This document shows, piece after piece, positions 35,786 through 48,400 of a DNA stretch of 64,000 bases. The DNA is taken from positions 13,271,651 to 13,335,650 of the forward strand of contig NC_135563.1 in the NCBI RefSeq assembly GCF_964340395.1, in the 5' to 3' direction. This stretch comes from Glandiceps talaboti (taxonomy: Eukaryota > Hemichordata > Enteropneusta > Spengelidae). Positions within the stretch are counted from its first letter, which is position 1. Every line of letters starts with the position of its first letter. Made by a program: the position numbers and the translations under genes. The notes under the pieces were generated by a model. That model was not told where the DNA came from. It did no database searches and saw nothing but the letters and a program-made list of their open reading frames with translations.

Positions 35786-38700
35786 CGATTTGTAATAAAA
35801 GTTCGTTAACATCACTTTTCAAACCCGGGGGTTGTGTACATTTGAACTTCATTGTGCCTAGGACCAATACCCATATAAATATTTATTTTATACAACGTGT
35901 TTTACAACAAACCAGGAAATGTCAGACAAATAAATTACATATTTTCTGAGAAAATGGGGTCATGAAAGAAGCCTAGGGAGATCGACTTGAGGACGAGGAA
36001 GTTATTAAATTGAATATATAAATCATAGCAATGGTCGTACTATACTAAGAAATGTAACTTGATCTAAAATAAGTACATGTACAATGTTCAAAAACCGAAA
36101 TTGGAATCAATCTACAGTAAGTCCCTCAGTGTATGTGTTTGTAACATAAATGAAATCATTTCTACTAGCAATTGAAATTCCATTCAAAACATAGTTTTTC
36201 TTTCTTTTTTGCAGACTGGAGAAATGCAGTGTCCAAGTGTAATTTTTGGAATATTTTCAAGTAAAACGATAAATTGGGATATATTAGTACTTATAATTGG
36301 TTGGATATATGTGTTGTTCCATATTTTCACGTGGTCATAATAAAAATGTTTACCATAGTATATGTTACTAATTACACGATTTTACACAACCAGTACGCTC
36401 CATGCAATTTTGGGTGTGATATTAAAATTCTCCACATTCTTACTATTGAATGACAGTGGTTCAACTATTCCGATAGGCCTTGAACGAATAATAATAATAC
36501 TGTTACTGTAGTGTCTTCACTGTTACGTTCCATTGTGGTTATTGTAATCACCAGTCTATGTCAATACCGTACCCAACCTTTCATCGTATACAAACACACG
36601 TTCAGGTTAACTCCTAAGACTGGAATGAACTTGAACGTATAATTAGATACCAAACACTTCTTTTTAAAGTTCTACTTTAATATCAAGGAAAAAGAACTCT
36701 GGTAAATATGATATCTAGAGACACATGTTAAATATTAAAGACTAACGCGTGAAGAAACATTTGAAAGCTTGTACAGCTCCATCACAAATTTCACACGTGC
36801 GCTTACCGGGCCGCGTTTAGTAACAATGGATCAACTGGTCACAGGTGAAGTATATACTAGTATACCCTCTAGCTTGATCCTCTGACTAGCATGGCCTACT
36901 AGGTTCATAGACAGCATTACAACTGATCTTGTTGGCCACAAGTTGAATGTTTCCTCGTCAGGGTTAATTAACGTTGATGTACAACAGTTTCAGTCATGAG
37001 TGGACTTCCGAACTTTTACGACAAGCTAATTCATTATGATGTAAGTCAAAATGACACAATACTCACCAGACAAATTACGCACAACTCTCTCCGTTGTGTA
37101 ACTAGTCGGGCTTTCTAGGATATACTGTGTGACGTAAGATTAACTTAACTTCCTCGAATGATGACGTACAATGAAGGGAAGGTCCATAAAAAAATCCACG
37201 TAGATAATGAACTAAGGAAGTGATACTGTGACGATAAACTTCCTTGGTATTATTAATGAGGAATATAACAAGGAAACGTTGAGTTCTAACGCGATATTCA
37301 CTATACCGTCTGTCATCGATGTATCCTGGCGATGTATCTTTTAGATAGAGGTAGAGTTGTGAAAAGAGTTGTCGCGACACTGTTTGTTTTGCAGCAACAT
37401 CTCTTCAGTTGCCCTGCGCAGATTAATTGAGTAATGTGACTCGGCTAATTACCGCTGTATGTACGCGGTACCTTGAATACGTTGGGTATAGGGTAAGGTG
37501 TTATCTAGTGGGTAATCGAATACTGCGACCCTGTGACTAAATCTATTGTTGAGAACTGCCAGGGGAAGTTTAGAAAGGTTTGTTGTAAACGTCGTCGTGG
37601 CAACAATTAGGTGAAAATGATTGCGAAGCTATCATCCAGTACGTTATTTGGATTCATATTCTGCTTGGACGGATTCCATTTAATTGTTACCTAATGGCTT
37701 CCAATATGTTCACCATCACAAATAATGAAACCGTTCTAATGAAACCAAGTGTTTGAGGATCACCGTTTTTGCTCCATTAATTCCTCGGCATCTCCCCCGC
37801 CTATCCAAGGACCCGATTTTGGAGAGTCCCTCCCAAACTGACTGATGTCGGCCCGACTCATTTACACTCACTGTCCGATGCTCACTTTCTGGTACTATAT
37901 GACTTCAAGGCAAATGTTGCTATAAATTGCCGAGTGTGGAATAATGAAGGCACCGTGTTATGTTCCAATGCAACGTGACAAATTTACACACGACACCGGA
38001 TTTTGAAGTAGCTACATGTAATTAATACATCGTGTTCTGAGGCACGTCACATCATTTCCTATTCGAATAATATATTTTTTAATATTACAACTACAACATA
38101 CTACCAGGAATCATAATTCTTGATTCTTAGCAACTGAATATCAAGATTTCTCGGAAAGCATTTAAAAAAAATATCCCAGACGTTCACCTTGAATTCAGTA
38201 TTCAATAGGAGGAATGGTTAAGTTTGATATTCACGCTCGACAAAGCAATATGTTACACACGAACCGAAGATAACCGAATGTTCACGAGGGTACTAATCGT
38301 TGAGCTTCTTTGCTGTACGGACAGTTTCATCACCTATCACCATAGTTACTGACAAAAGCGTAAGGCACAATGTTTCACGTTTCTCTTCGGTGTTATCATT
38401 TCTCCATTAACTGCATAAAGGTGAGCGAATTAAGGACAGCATCATGCCACAAACCGATAAACCTAATATATTCGCAAAGTGGCTAAACGTACTTTCATAA
38501 CATAAGCCTTAAAGGAGAACCACAGATAACAAGTCTGTCGAAACGCGCACTTGACATTCGATCCGCTGAGAGTGATTCTCCAATTTTGCAGATTTCTATA
38601 TCAAAAAGGACCCTTAGCCTTTATACAGATAAACTAGACTTTAAAACGAAACTTTTTAAAGTAAAAAAGAAACACTCAATGTTCTTAGAAAATGACTGCA

Positions 38701-41700
38701 AAACTAAGCTAAAGAGATTATGCTGCACCACTGCTTAGTCATTTAAAAAAATAAACGCGGGAATCTTCAACCGCTGTCTTAGTTTTAGAAAATAAAGGTA
38801 ATGCTAAGTATTCTAAGGATTCATTCGAGCACGGTCCAAATTTAAATGTGATTTTAACTGCATGACACGGAAACGTTTTCAAATCTTTTTTACGCTTAAA
38901 TAATAATGAAAAGTTGGTAAAAGTATGTTGGAACGTACCTTGCTATTGATACTTCGTACATGTATGTGAAATTCTTCAATATCGTGTTGGTCAATAATGT
39001 AGGTGTGGTATCTATGTACAACCAAGACGATCTCAATCGTATATGACACATCTTTGCAGTTTTGAGGGTTTATATAGCATGTGGGTACATACATCGAATA
39101 GTTTGGGATCGGTTGATATATCCGTTTGGCAATAAAGCTAATTAAATTATTCCTTCAATGTGACACATGTTAGAAGTATGATGAGTTTTATTGGTCTCCA
39201 CACATCTTGCCTGCACGCAGGTATGAGTATGTCAGCCGCCCGACAACAAACTACACCGACCGCGTCAACGCCGAGCCAAAAACGGAAAATACCTGCGGAG
39301 GCAGACAGCTAAAATTGAATGTTACCAGCGTGTTTTATTAGTTTCTCATATCGTCCCATTTGGCATTTATGGTGACAGAAATCAGAGCAAACCCCCGAAG
39401 GGCGAATTAAGATTAAAATGTCACCTGTCTGTGCCCTGAACACTGCTAGTATAATGGTATCGCCCGCAGTTAATTTGCAATTTCCTGAACAGTAGCACGA
39501 GAGCTAAAAGTATCCATAGTTTTTGATGTCAAATGTAACAACCGGCACAAGTTGTAATGTAGTACACACGCTCGTTGCGAATGAGTTTATTAAAACTGAT
39601 AGAATAGTTTCCTTTTCTCATTAAAGACTTATGACACTTTTAAATGATACTTGAAAACAAACACGTTGATATTTGCACTGTAGTGGTTAATCAGTATATA
39701 AGTGGGCTTGTATTGAGGCGATGCCTTCACCAAAGCGTTGTCGCGTTCTTCTATTTCATTCCACCAAGGTCATGGGAAAATTCCAGCGCTATTAAGTGGT
39801 CTTTGAGAGCCTTCAGAAGATATTTAGGAACCGTGTGGTGTAAGAAGGCAGAAAAAATGTTAATCTAGGTATAAAACGGTATAGCGATGCATCAGCTTCA
39901 TAACATAGATGGCTGAAAACAGGATACGTGTAATATCGACTATGAAATTCCAAATGACTTCACGCGCATTGATCAGGGGGCATGGGGATGACCACTAAAA
40001 CTTCATTGAAGATATCAAAATACACCAGTGCGTTGTTTTATTGAATATGCGAATAGGAAGGGCAGAGTGAAAGGAGCAGCGTCTCGGATGGCATCCAATT
40101 AACGATTTGCAACCAAAAGAATGTGGTGGTATACCAACAAGGACTGAAGGGATCAGTGATGGTATTGTGGCCCAAAATCAAATTGCAAAACAAGTAACCA
40201 CAGGGAGAGCCCTCATTCACCATCTAACACACCAACATTGAAATACAAATGCCGACTGCCCAGTGTGGGGCTTTCCATCTATGTTGTCTACGAGTGGCCG
40301 GTATTCCAGGGATTTATACTAGCATTCCAAGGACCATAATAAGGACGAAGACACTTCCTAAACAATCATTATTTTGATTGATGGTTTATGTTTATTTTTA
40401 ATATCTAGTTTAGTGTAGTTGCTGTTAACTTTACTTTCAGTTTAGTTTCGTTTAGTTAAAGGTTTATCGGTGCAAGGTAAACTACTAAGCTGACTGAACT
40501 ATAGTGCAAAACTTTCCTTAATGGAGGGTCAACCGATTTTTTGAATTAATATGAGGTGGTTTAAGAAAGTTTTAAATTTGGAGAGTAATCTTTGGACTGT
40601 ACAAATATTTTAGTTCTTTTAATGTTGCTAATATGACTACTGGTCGTTTATCACATATACATTGATAATCGCTATGTTTTCGCTTTAAATTTATGGGACC
40701 CTCAAATCAAAATATAGTACCACTCTCAGAATTGCTGGCGGATGGTGGCAAGGCCAAATACATTGCCATGCATCACCACAGTCTAAGCTTTATGAACAAT
40801 ATGACAATATTCAACGGTCAGATTCGCTCAAAGAATACTTTTATTTGGACACCTTCAATTAAATTTGTTTGACTTGCATCGTTGAGTTTTTGCCAAATGA
40901 CCAGATGACAACCTTCGCATCAACAATTTACTGGCATTGAATTAAAGACATGAATCGAACCACACACTATAATATAAGCGGTTGTTTTTGGCTTCTTACA
41001 AAACAGACAAGACAACCTTGGTACTTGGGTAATCTGGTTACAATTACTGTTCAAGTTCTAATCACCTTACATACCACGTTAAGTGTCTAGTGTAATTACA
41101 GTCATATGGTTTACACCAATTCTAATAGTAGACGGAAACTATAGACCATGGCCTAGAATCCAGGCGAATGGGAATAGACCACTGTATAGCAACATTGGTT
41201 TTTCAACGGACAATGTCTGAGTAGATAGAACTCTAGTTCACGCTACCTATAACCTTGAAATGATCAAACAGGCCCATATCAGATTATGATTCAAGTTTTG
41301 GTGAAAAAAGAATAGTAAGCTACAGCAAAAGTAGGTTCTGACACTGAGCAGGAGACTGGTCCTACCCAATCGCTCTGACTGCACTGGTCATATAGCACTA
41401 AAATGAGAACCTGGGACTGAATTATGAGCCTTTAAACGCTGCCCATCGCTTATACTCTACCACGTGTTTGTACTCCCTGTTGTTGTTTATGTGTCTGTTA
41501 TTCTGTTTACAGTTCAAACTCGAGTATTCATCGAATCAAAACGTCAATGTATTTAAAGTTATGCATTTATTTTGCCATTCCTACAACTAAGCTACGAAAA
41601 CTTTTGATCTGTCATGTATTTTCGTATAACATCGCAGGAATCGCCTAGCATCCAAGTGTGACCGTGAGAGTCAAGTTGAATACTAAATGTCATGGCCCCA

Positions 41701-43587
41701 TATATTATGGGAACGTTTGCAGTTTATCACGGTACACATAAGACATAAACATGTTGTCATCAATGTTTTAAAACACCGCCGTTTCATCTTCCAGACAAAG
41801 GAATATCTCCGTAAAATCCACAGATGGAAAATGTTCCGTTTGATAAATATAATATAGGTATTTTACACGATATGCATTTTGATCATGTTTACAATATTAA
41901 TAATGTATCACTCTCAGCATTCACACCATTGTTCTTACTTCAACTATATAAGGTCAAATCGGATCGAAACCTTTGGTTCAATATCCGTCAATACACTTAT
42001 CAAGGAAGCATAGACTTAAAATATCGTAAAAATGATTGCCATAGATGCACAGTCGAGTTGTCGCGTCGTGTCTCTATATTCAGTTTGTCTATCATATTCT
42101 CCCCGTCGTCGTCGATCTAATTTCTAATGTTTAACGCTTGACTATAACCAAGAGCTTGTACTGACCAGGGAAAGATACTAACGTCCCATTTTCATCAAAT
42201 CCTTTGCAAATTGTCCATCTCAATCTAAACAAGTTTCTTATTTTTAAAAATCCAATAAAAAGAAGAAAGAATTTCTGAAATGAATACGACAGGAATGTGT
42301 TTGGTGCTGCAAACGGAATCTCTAGACAATTTTGTATACGATAGTTCGTGGTACAACTACCTAACTGCGACTTTATTTTTGAATCATCTATTAAACATTG
42401 TCAACTTTAACACAGGATGTTTGATATTTGCCCTGGATCGCCTAGAGCAGTCAGACTATTGTCTAATTATGCATGCACAAGGTCACATTGTTCCCAAGAT
42501 AAACCTATCAATGAATTAAATCACCTATAACTAGATACACTGGTGACACATAGGAAACAGTAACCCTAGTCTACTAAACAATATAAAAACGTGACGTTAA
42601 CACATCTAATAATAAGAAAAATAATACTTTTAATAATTTTACAGCCGTCAACCATTTATCTTAATATGACATAACTGTCTGTTTGCGTAACCGCCTATTA
42701 AACTCGGAAGTCTCCATACGTGTGTATATTGTGAATGTTCGTCTTCATAAGAATCGTTTTGACACTTGTATATACACAAGTCAATTGCTGGAATGATATT
42801 GAATAATCCATACATGACAGGGCCATGATTGACGTAATAATGATAGTATAGGGTGTTTAGACTAGGTTAGGTCATCATCGTGGAATGTATAGGAGTCATC
42901 GGGTACCGGGTCTCTAATTGTGTTTAGAATTAAATAACAGGCTTGGATGTGTTTGTTCTTTTATTGTCTTCGAGCTAAAAATAGAACTTCAAGAGCGGAT
43001 TTGGACGACTGACGTCATCAGCGTGTAGAAATGACGACCGTATTTCAATCAAATAGGCAATACATGTTTATTTTTAAATCATACATGTGCACGCGTTTAT
43101 TATCATAAATCAAACTTGTTATATTTAATGTTAGCGAACAAATATATCGTGAGACATTTGTCAACCAAATATAACACATTTCATCAACCATGACGTAGGG
43201 ACACACATTTTCCTATTGGGGATAATTTGTAAAGACGTATTATCTACAAATTCTGCGTCTTTCTGTCCCATTTTTCGAGCAATAAATATGACTGACATAC
43301 ACGTAAATTAATTGGGAACCTAGTATAAATTATGCGTTGATAGCTAAGTAAGGTCACACACGATATTATATGTTGAATTTTGACCGTGGATAACCTTTAT
43401 TATTTTCAAGCGACACACCGCTATTGTACCCTCTGTTTCACGCACTATTTACTATGTAATACACTGGCTTCAAAATATATAGTCATCCGAAGCTCCGGGC
43501 ACCGTACTAAAGGAGATACGTTCGCAAACTCATAGATAACTCCGGGCATAGTGCTAAAACATCTAAGGGACCGGTCAGTTTCTTCAG
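35785..43587. other. Intergenic, nothing recognised
   Basis: About 7.8 kb of AT-rich sequence with only short open frames (under 100 codons) and no marked repeats, RNA genes or mobile elements that I could identify. Confidence 0.5.
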
Positions 43588-43726
43588 CCTGGGGGGGGGG
43601 GGGGCGGTGGATTCTTAAATTGGGCCGACAAAAAGTCACTGACCCCCTTATCTGTAAAACCAAAAACAGGCTGACCCCCCCCCCCTATCACTTAATTCTA
43701 AAACATGATGACCCCCCCCCCCCCAT
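43588..43726. repeat. Clustered G and C homopolymer runs
   Basis: A run of about 14 G (near 43590) is followed by C runs of about 11 (near 43675) and 14 (near 43711), the latter two each after CTGA or TGA. Oppositely directed G and C runs in a short space could fold back on each other. Confidence 0.85.
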
Positions 43727-43874
43727 ATATATATAATATTCACATGACAGTTATGTTTTGATCGTGACTCAGTGTAGACTGCTTGACTGTCTTGCATCTA
43801 CTTTATAAGATCCCGGGTTAGCACTATCATAATTATAATTATTGACTACACAGGGTAAATATATTCCAAAAGGA

Positions 43875-44190
43875 GTTTAATAGCATCTTGACAGTGAAAG
43901 GTACTAGGTATGGGAAAGCTTGAGCAGGGAATATGTATATCTCTTATGGGGGGTCCTAGGGTCTCCCCCTAGAAGCCCTGGAGGTTTTTTACTCTGAAAA
44001 GTCAATTTTCAGACTATTCAGGCCCTTTCAGACAATAATTTCCAAGCTTTACAAGACAGCATCAACATGTAAAAAGAAAAAAATATTTTTGAAATACTAA
44101 GTTTGATAGCATCTTGACAGTAAGAGGTAGGGGGAAGAGCTTGAGACTGGGATGTGTACACCTCATGTAGTGGGGGGGGGTCCTAGGTAT
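43875..44190. repeat. Diverged duplicated block, about 225 bp apart
   Basis: TAGCATCTTGACAGT, then AGGTA..GGG, GCTTGAG, then GGGGTCCTAG occurs at about 43881-43950 and again at about 44107-44187, just before the (GTAT)n array. An old tandem duplication or two copies of one repeat. Confidence 0.65.
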
Positions 44191-44282
44191 GTATGTATGT
44201 ACGTATGAATGTATGTATGTATGTATGTATGTATGTATGTATGTATGTATGTATGTATGTATGTATGTATGTATGTATGTAT
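44187..44282. repeat. (GTAT)n microsatellite
   Basis: About 23 units, with ACGTATGA and similar interruptions in the first 30 bases. Confidence 0.97.
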
Positions 44283-45287
44283 TGTGTGACAGTACATATG
44301 TGTAAACGAGACACATTTCTGCCTTCAAAATCAAACAGTGAAAAGTCGCTTCATATCATAGGTTAAATATACACTAGAAATATGGAAATTATTACATGTA
44401 CATGAGAAATGCAGCAATATCCTAATGTGATATTAATTGTTGTGTTCTCGTATTAAAAAGCTATTTGAACTAAAGTGCAGTGGTAAGTAGAGTTAATAGC
44501 GTACTTATGATAACATAGAATGGCACGTGGTGGGAATAAGTAAAGGCAAATTATTCAATAGCTAGCTTGAGGCGGCACTAAAACTATGAACAAAATTTGT
44601 TTCATGAACGCCCCCACTGGTCGTATAGTGAAATTTTAGTAGAGTCCTAAGGGAAATTCACCCATATCTGATGCAAAATTAATATGTACAGACATGTCTG
44701 ACGTCAGTCCTAACGTCATATTTTAATTTTACGGATATTGCGTGTATTTTGGAAGAAGGTGTATTCAGTCTTCGAAATTTGGGACATCAGTACTGATTAG
44801 GATTTCTATCATTATTGTGCATGTGTAGGCGATGATAAAACCTTTACAAATGTGAAATTATAAACACGAACACGATAACTCTGCAAACCTTCGGCGATAT
44901 TTATTTAGTAATAGGTCAAAAGCTAAGTCTTAATTTTGCTGAGCATTATGCATCCACGCGGAAATACGAAATGTTGCAATTAATGTTATGAAAATTCTAT
45001 TTCATAATTGAAGTTTCAGTATTGACTTAAATGCCGCCATATGATTGTTGGATCATCTGTAATTTGGAGTCATTGATAGATGTATCGGGTCCTTTATTGA
45101 ATCGCTATAAGGTCTGTCGGTGTATGACATTTGAATCCAGCTAGTTGTTGACATATGTGGCTATATTTATGCATCGGTGTACGACGAGGAGTCACAGGGC
45201 AGGGGGTAAGGAATACTTAAAAGTTCAATAGAGAGAAAGAATGTATGATGGTGGAGCAAAAAGGCAAAATTTGAGGAGAAAAACAAC
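44283..45287. other. Intergenic, nothing recognised
   Basis: AT-rich spacer between two tetranucleotide arrays with no feature seen. Confidence 0.5.
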
Positions 45288-45477
45288 ATACATAGATACA
45301 TAGATACATAGATACATAGATACATACATGCATGCATACATACATACATACATACATACATACATACATACATACATACATACATACATACATACATACA
45401 TACATACACACATACATACATACATACATACATACATACATACATACATACATACATACATACACGTACATACATAA
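45288..45477. repeat. (CATA)n microsatellite with (GATACATA)n start
   Basis: Starts with four CATAGATA-type units, passes through GCATGCATAC into about 40 CATA units, with CACA and CACG interruptions near 45408 and 45463. Long open frames in several registers are artefacts. Confidence 0.97.
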
Positions 45478-48400
45478 TGAACAGGTGACTATATTAACAG
45501 GAAAGGACAGGAAGAATTGTGAAAAAGAATAAATTTAGGAGAAAAGCCCTACAAAGCGAGAAAATGAGGAGAGGAAGTGAAATAGTTCATAAAGTGAAGG
45601 AGGAAAGACAGAGTATGAAACAAAGCCAAATAATGTGAAGCTAGTAATGCAACCAAGATGTTAGTGTAGCCTTTTTGTTGACTTTTGTTACTGATACAAT
45701 ACTTCCTTTCACATAGATTGGTAACGCCAATTTAATAAAAACAACATGCATAATCCACATACGCCAAATACTTCAGACATTTGAAAAATGACCAACTGAG
45801 GTATAATAAAATATACAAGGTCGTTTACACATAATAGTAAGGTGTGAGAAATGCCAATCGTAGTGGGAAAATATTTGATAGCCAGGCCGACAAGCGATCG
45901 ATTTAATAACGTCCAGTCTCCTGATGTTATCCATGATCTACCGTTAGTCTGGGATCCATGCCAGTGTAGTACACCATGGAATGACATGGAATGTCCACGG
46001 TAAGGATTCCAGACTGTGACTTCAACGGTTTTGTTACTATTCAAATACTGGCAAGTCACACAATTTTTACTTAAAAGTAAAACCTTTCAAATTCTTTCGG
46101 GTTTCAAGTCTCGTTCGGACATCAAGATCTCGTTAAATTTATGACCGAAGTGACGTCACCGTTATTCATTTCTATCATTTCAACACTGGTATATTCATTT
46201 TGTGTAATAGTAGCAATGTCATGCTTTGTGTAAAAGAAACACTTAAAACGTTTACTTATGGGTAATTTTAGTGTGGTATTTTGTCACAATAAGTGACATT
46301 GGCGTTAGTAACTTGTCATTGATTTCACATTCTGGTCGCTAATTCGTCTACGGTATAGTACAAATGATTTTCTGCTCACCGACTTTCCTTTTGTAAACCG
46401 CAAACAAATCGATTTTGATACTCTACTCAAGCAGCATCTAAAACCTTCCCGGTGTATACAAATTTGTTTGCGAAACTAATGGCTCTTTGATAACAAAAAA
46501 AATAAAGACTAAACGTTGTATTCTCTCTAACGTTGAACTGGATTATTTTTATGTGCAATCGAGATAGGAAAAAACTGTAAAATCGATGCGAGAACTACCA
46601 ACATAAGGAAATTGTCAAAAGAATTGTGGACGCGCATACGTTATGTTGTTCGTTAAATTTGACAGTTTTGCACAAAACAAAAATCGAGATACCACACATT
46701 CCTAAAAATATGCACTTCACAACAGCAAAGATGCACCATTTAAATCCCTCCCCCCATGTCTATGATGAAAAGTGAATAGTATTTTGTTCGATCTATTAAT
46801 CTTGAATTGATTAAACCGATTGTGAAATCATTGATTGCTATTGTGCTGTCATTAACTCAAGTAGAGTCACAATAACAGACAGTTTTCAGACCATTCACTA
46901 ACGACAAGACGTGTATAGCTGTCGAGGTATGTGTAATAAAGTTGGTACTAGACATATTATAGTACCGTCATTTTGAACCGCTTGGAGGACAGATGTTATG
47001 TAGATGACAAAACTCTAAACTGCTGCGTGAATATTGACCAAAGTTTTATTCTGCACGACTTTCTTGTTATACAGCTTAGTATATCGGTACGGTCTAATGA
47101 TAAACTCTCAATTCTTACAGTATTTCAAATCAATTATTTACTACAATGAGGTAAATATATTTTGTTGTGTAACACTGAGGGACCATTATGAGTTTATGTC
47201 CATGTCTGCAGCATCTCTATACTGCATGCTGTGAAGGTTAGATAAGAGGGGGTCACATGATGGGCGAATAAATTACATCGGGTTCTTCGTAGCTCTAACA
47301 CGATTCAAGAACACAACTTGCCTAACTAAACGAAAATAAAACCATGCTTGATTGCCGAAGCATGAGTGCGATAGTCGTGGACAATAAATATTCATTTGCG
47401 CCTTCTTGAACACACTACCGAATAATCACAAATAAAACCTTACTGGTCATTTGGTTGGGCGAGGTCCAACCACCTGCTAAAATAACTCTAAACATCCTAA
47501 ATCAAAGTATGCAAGATATTTATCAACATACATGAAACTTCCCAAAGACGTGTGGAAAGATTGAAATTTAAGTGTGACCCACCTCCAGAATTTGTCACCC
47601 ACCTACGCACTGCACCAAGTCTTCTTACCTAGACGGTTCAGATGTATGTGTGGACTCGAAAACTTGACGCGTATAAAAGTTTGCGGAAATTTATAGCCTC
47701 TGTTGACTAACGTCATTACCTGTGTCATGACAATGGAGTGAATGCAATGGCCAAAATCGTGACTTGCCAATCTGTTTATTCCTTATTCGTGATGTTATGA
47801 ACTGGTCTAAGGCAGCTTTTAATATACGAGAGTAGTATATGAAATAGAAGTACGAATTATGAACACAATTCAAGCGAATCTCCACCCAAAAACAATTATG
47901 GTGTCGGTTCCCGTCACTAGCCATCTATAGTTGATTTATTAACATCGGATGTCACAAGAGACAAGATTGGTGACGTCACACAATGCTGGGCAACTAAAAT
48001 CTTTTAGAGAAGTGTATAACTTCGAATGGTATGTCAAATCAACACGGTATTGGTCCTAGAATCTACAGTCAACTGAATGTACGCCATCATTCGTTGGTGT
48101 CGATCGGCAGACAGTCAAAGGAACGATTGCAAGCCGCGCCGTTTCCATAGATACAACGCAGAAACCCAAGGCATGGGTATACAGTTCATTAACCATTCTG
48201 TAGCTGAAACGTCTCGAACAAAGCGATTGGTGACACAGAATTCTATTTTTTAATCCGAGAATTACACTTTTAAAGATTTATGTGATAATTATTTTTTTAA
48301 ATGTTTATAAAAAATGAAGGCAATACATATTTTAAACCCTTCTCTGTACATTAGAGCTCGGAAATGATGGCGGAGAAAATTATAACATCTTGTTTGTTTT

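Noticed and set aside
45167-45532. Tyr/Met/Cys/Val and Tyr/Ile/His/Thr repeat frames
   Set aside because: Produced by the (CATA)n array; the same holds at 35.7, 44.2 and 58.8 kb.
45709-46059. 116-codon minus-strand frame containing HWHG, reminiscent of multicopper oxidases
   Set aside because: Only a tetrapeptide matches. The rest lacks the copper-site spacing of laccases, and no partner exons were found.
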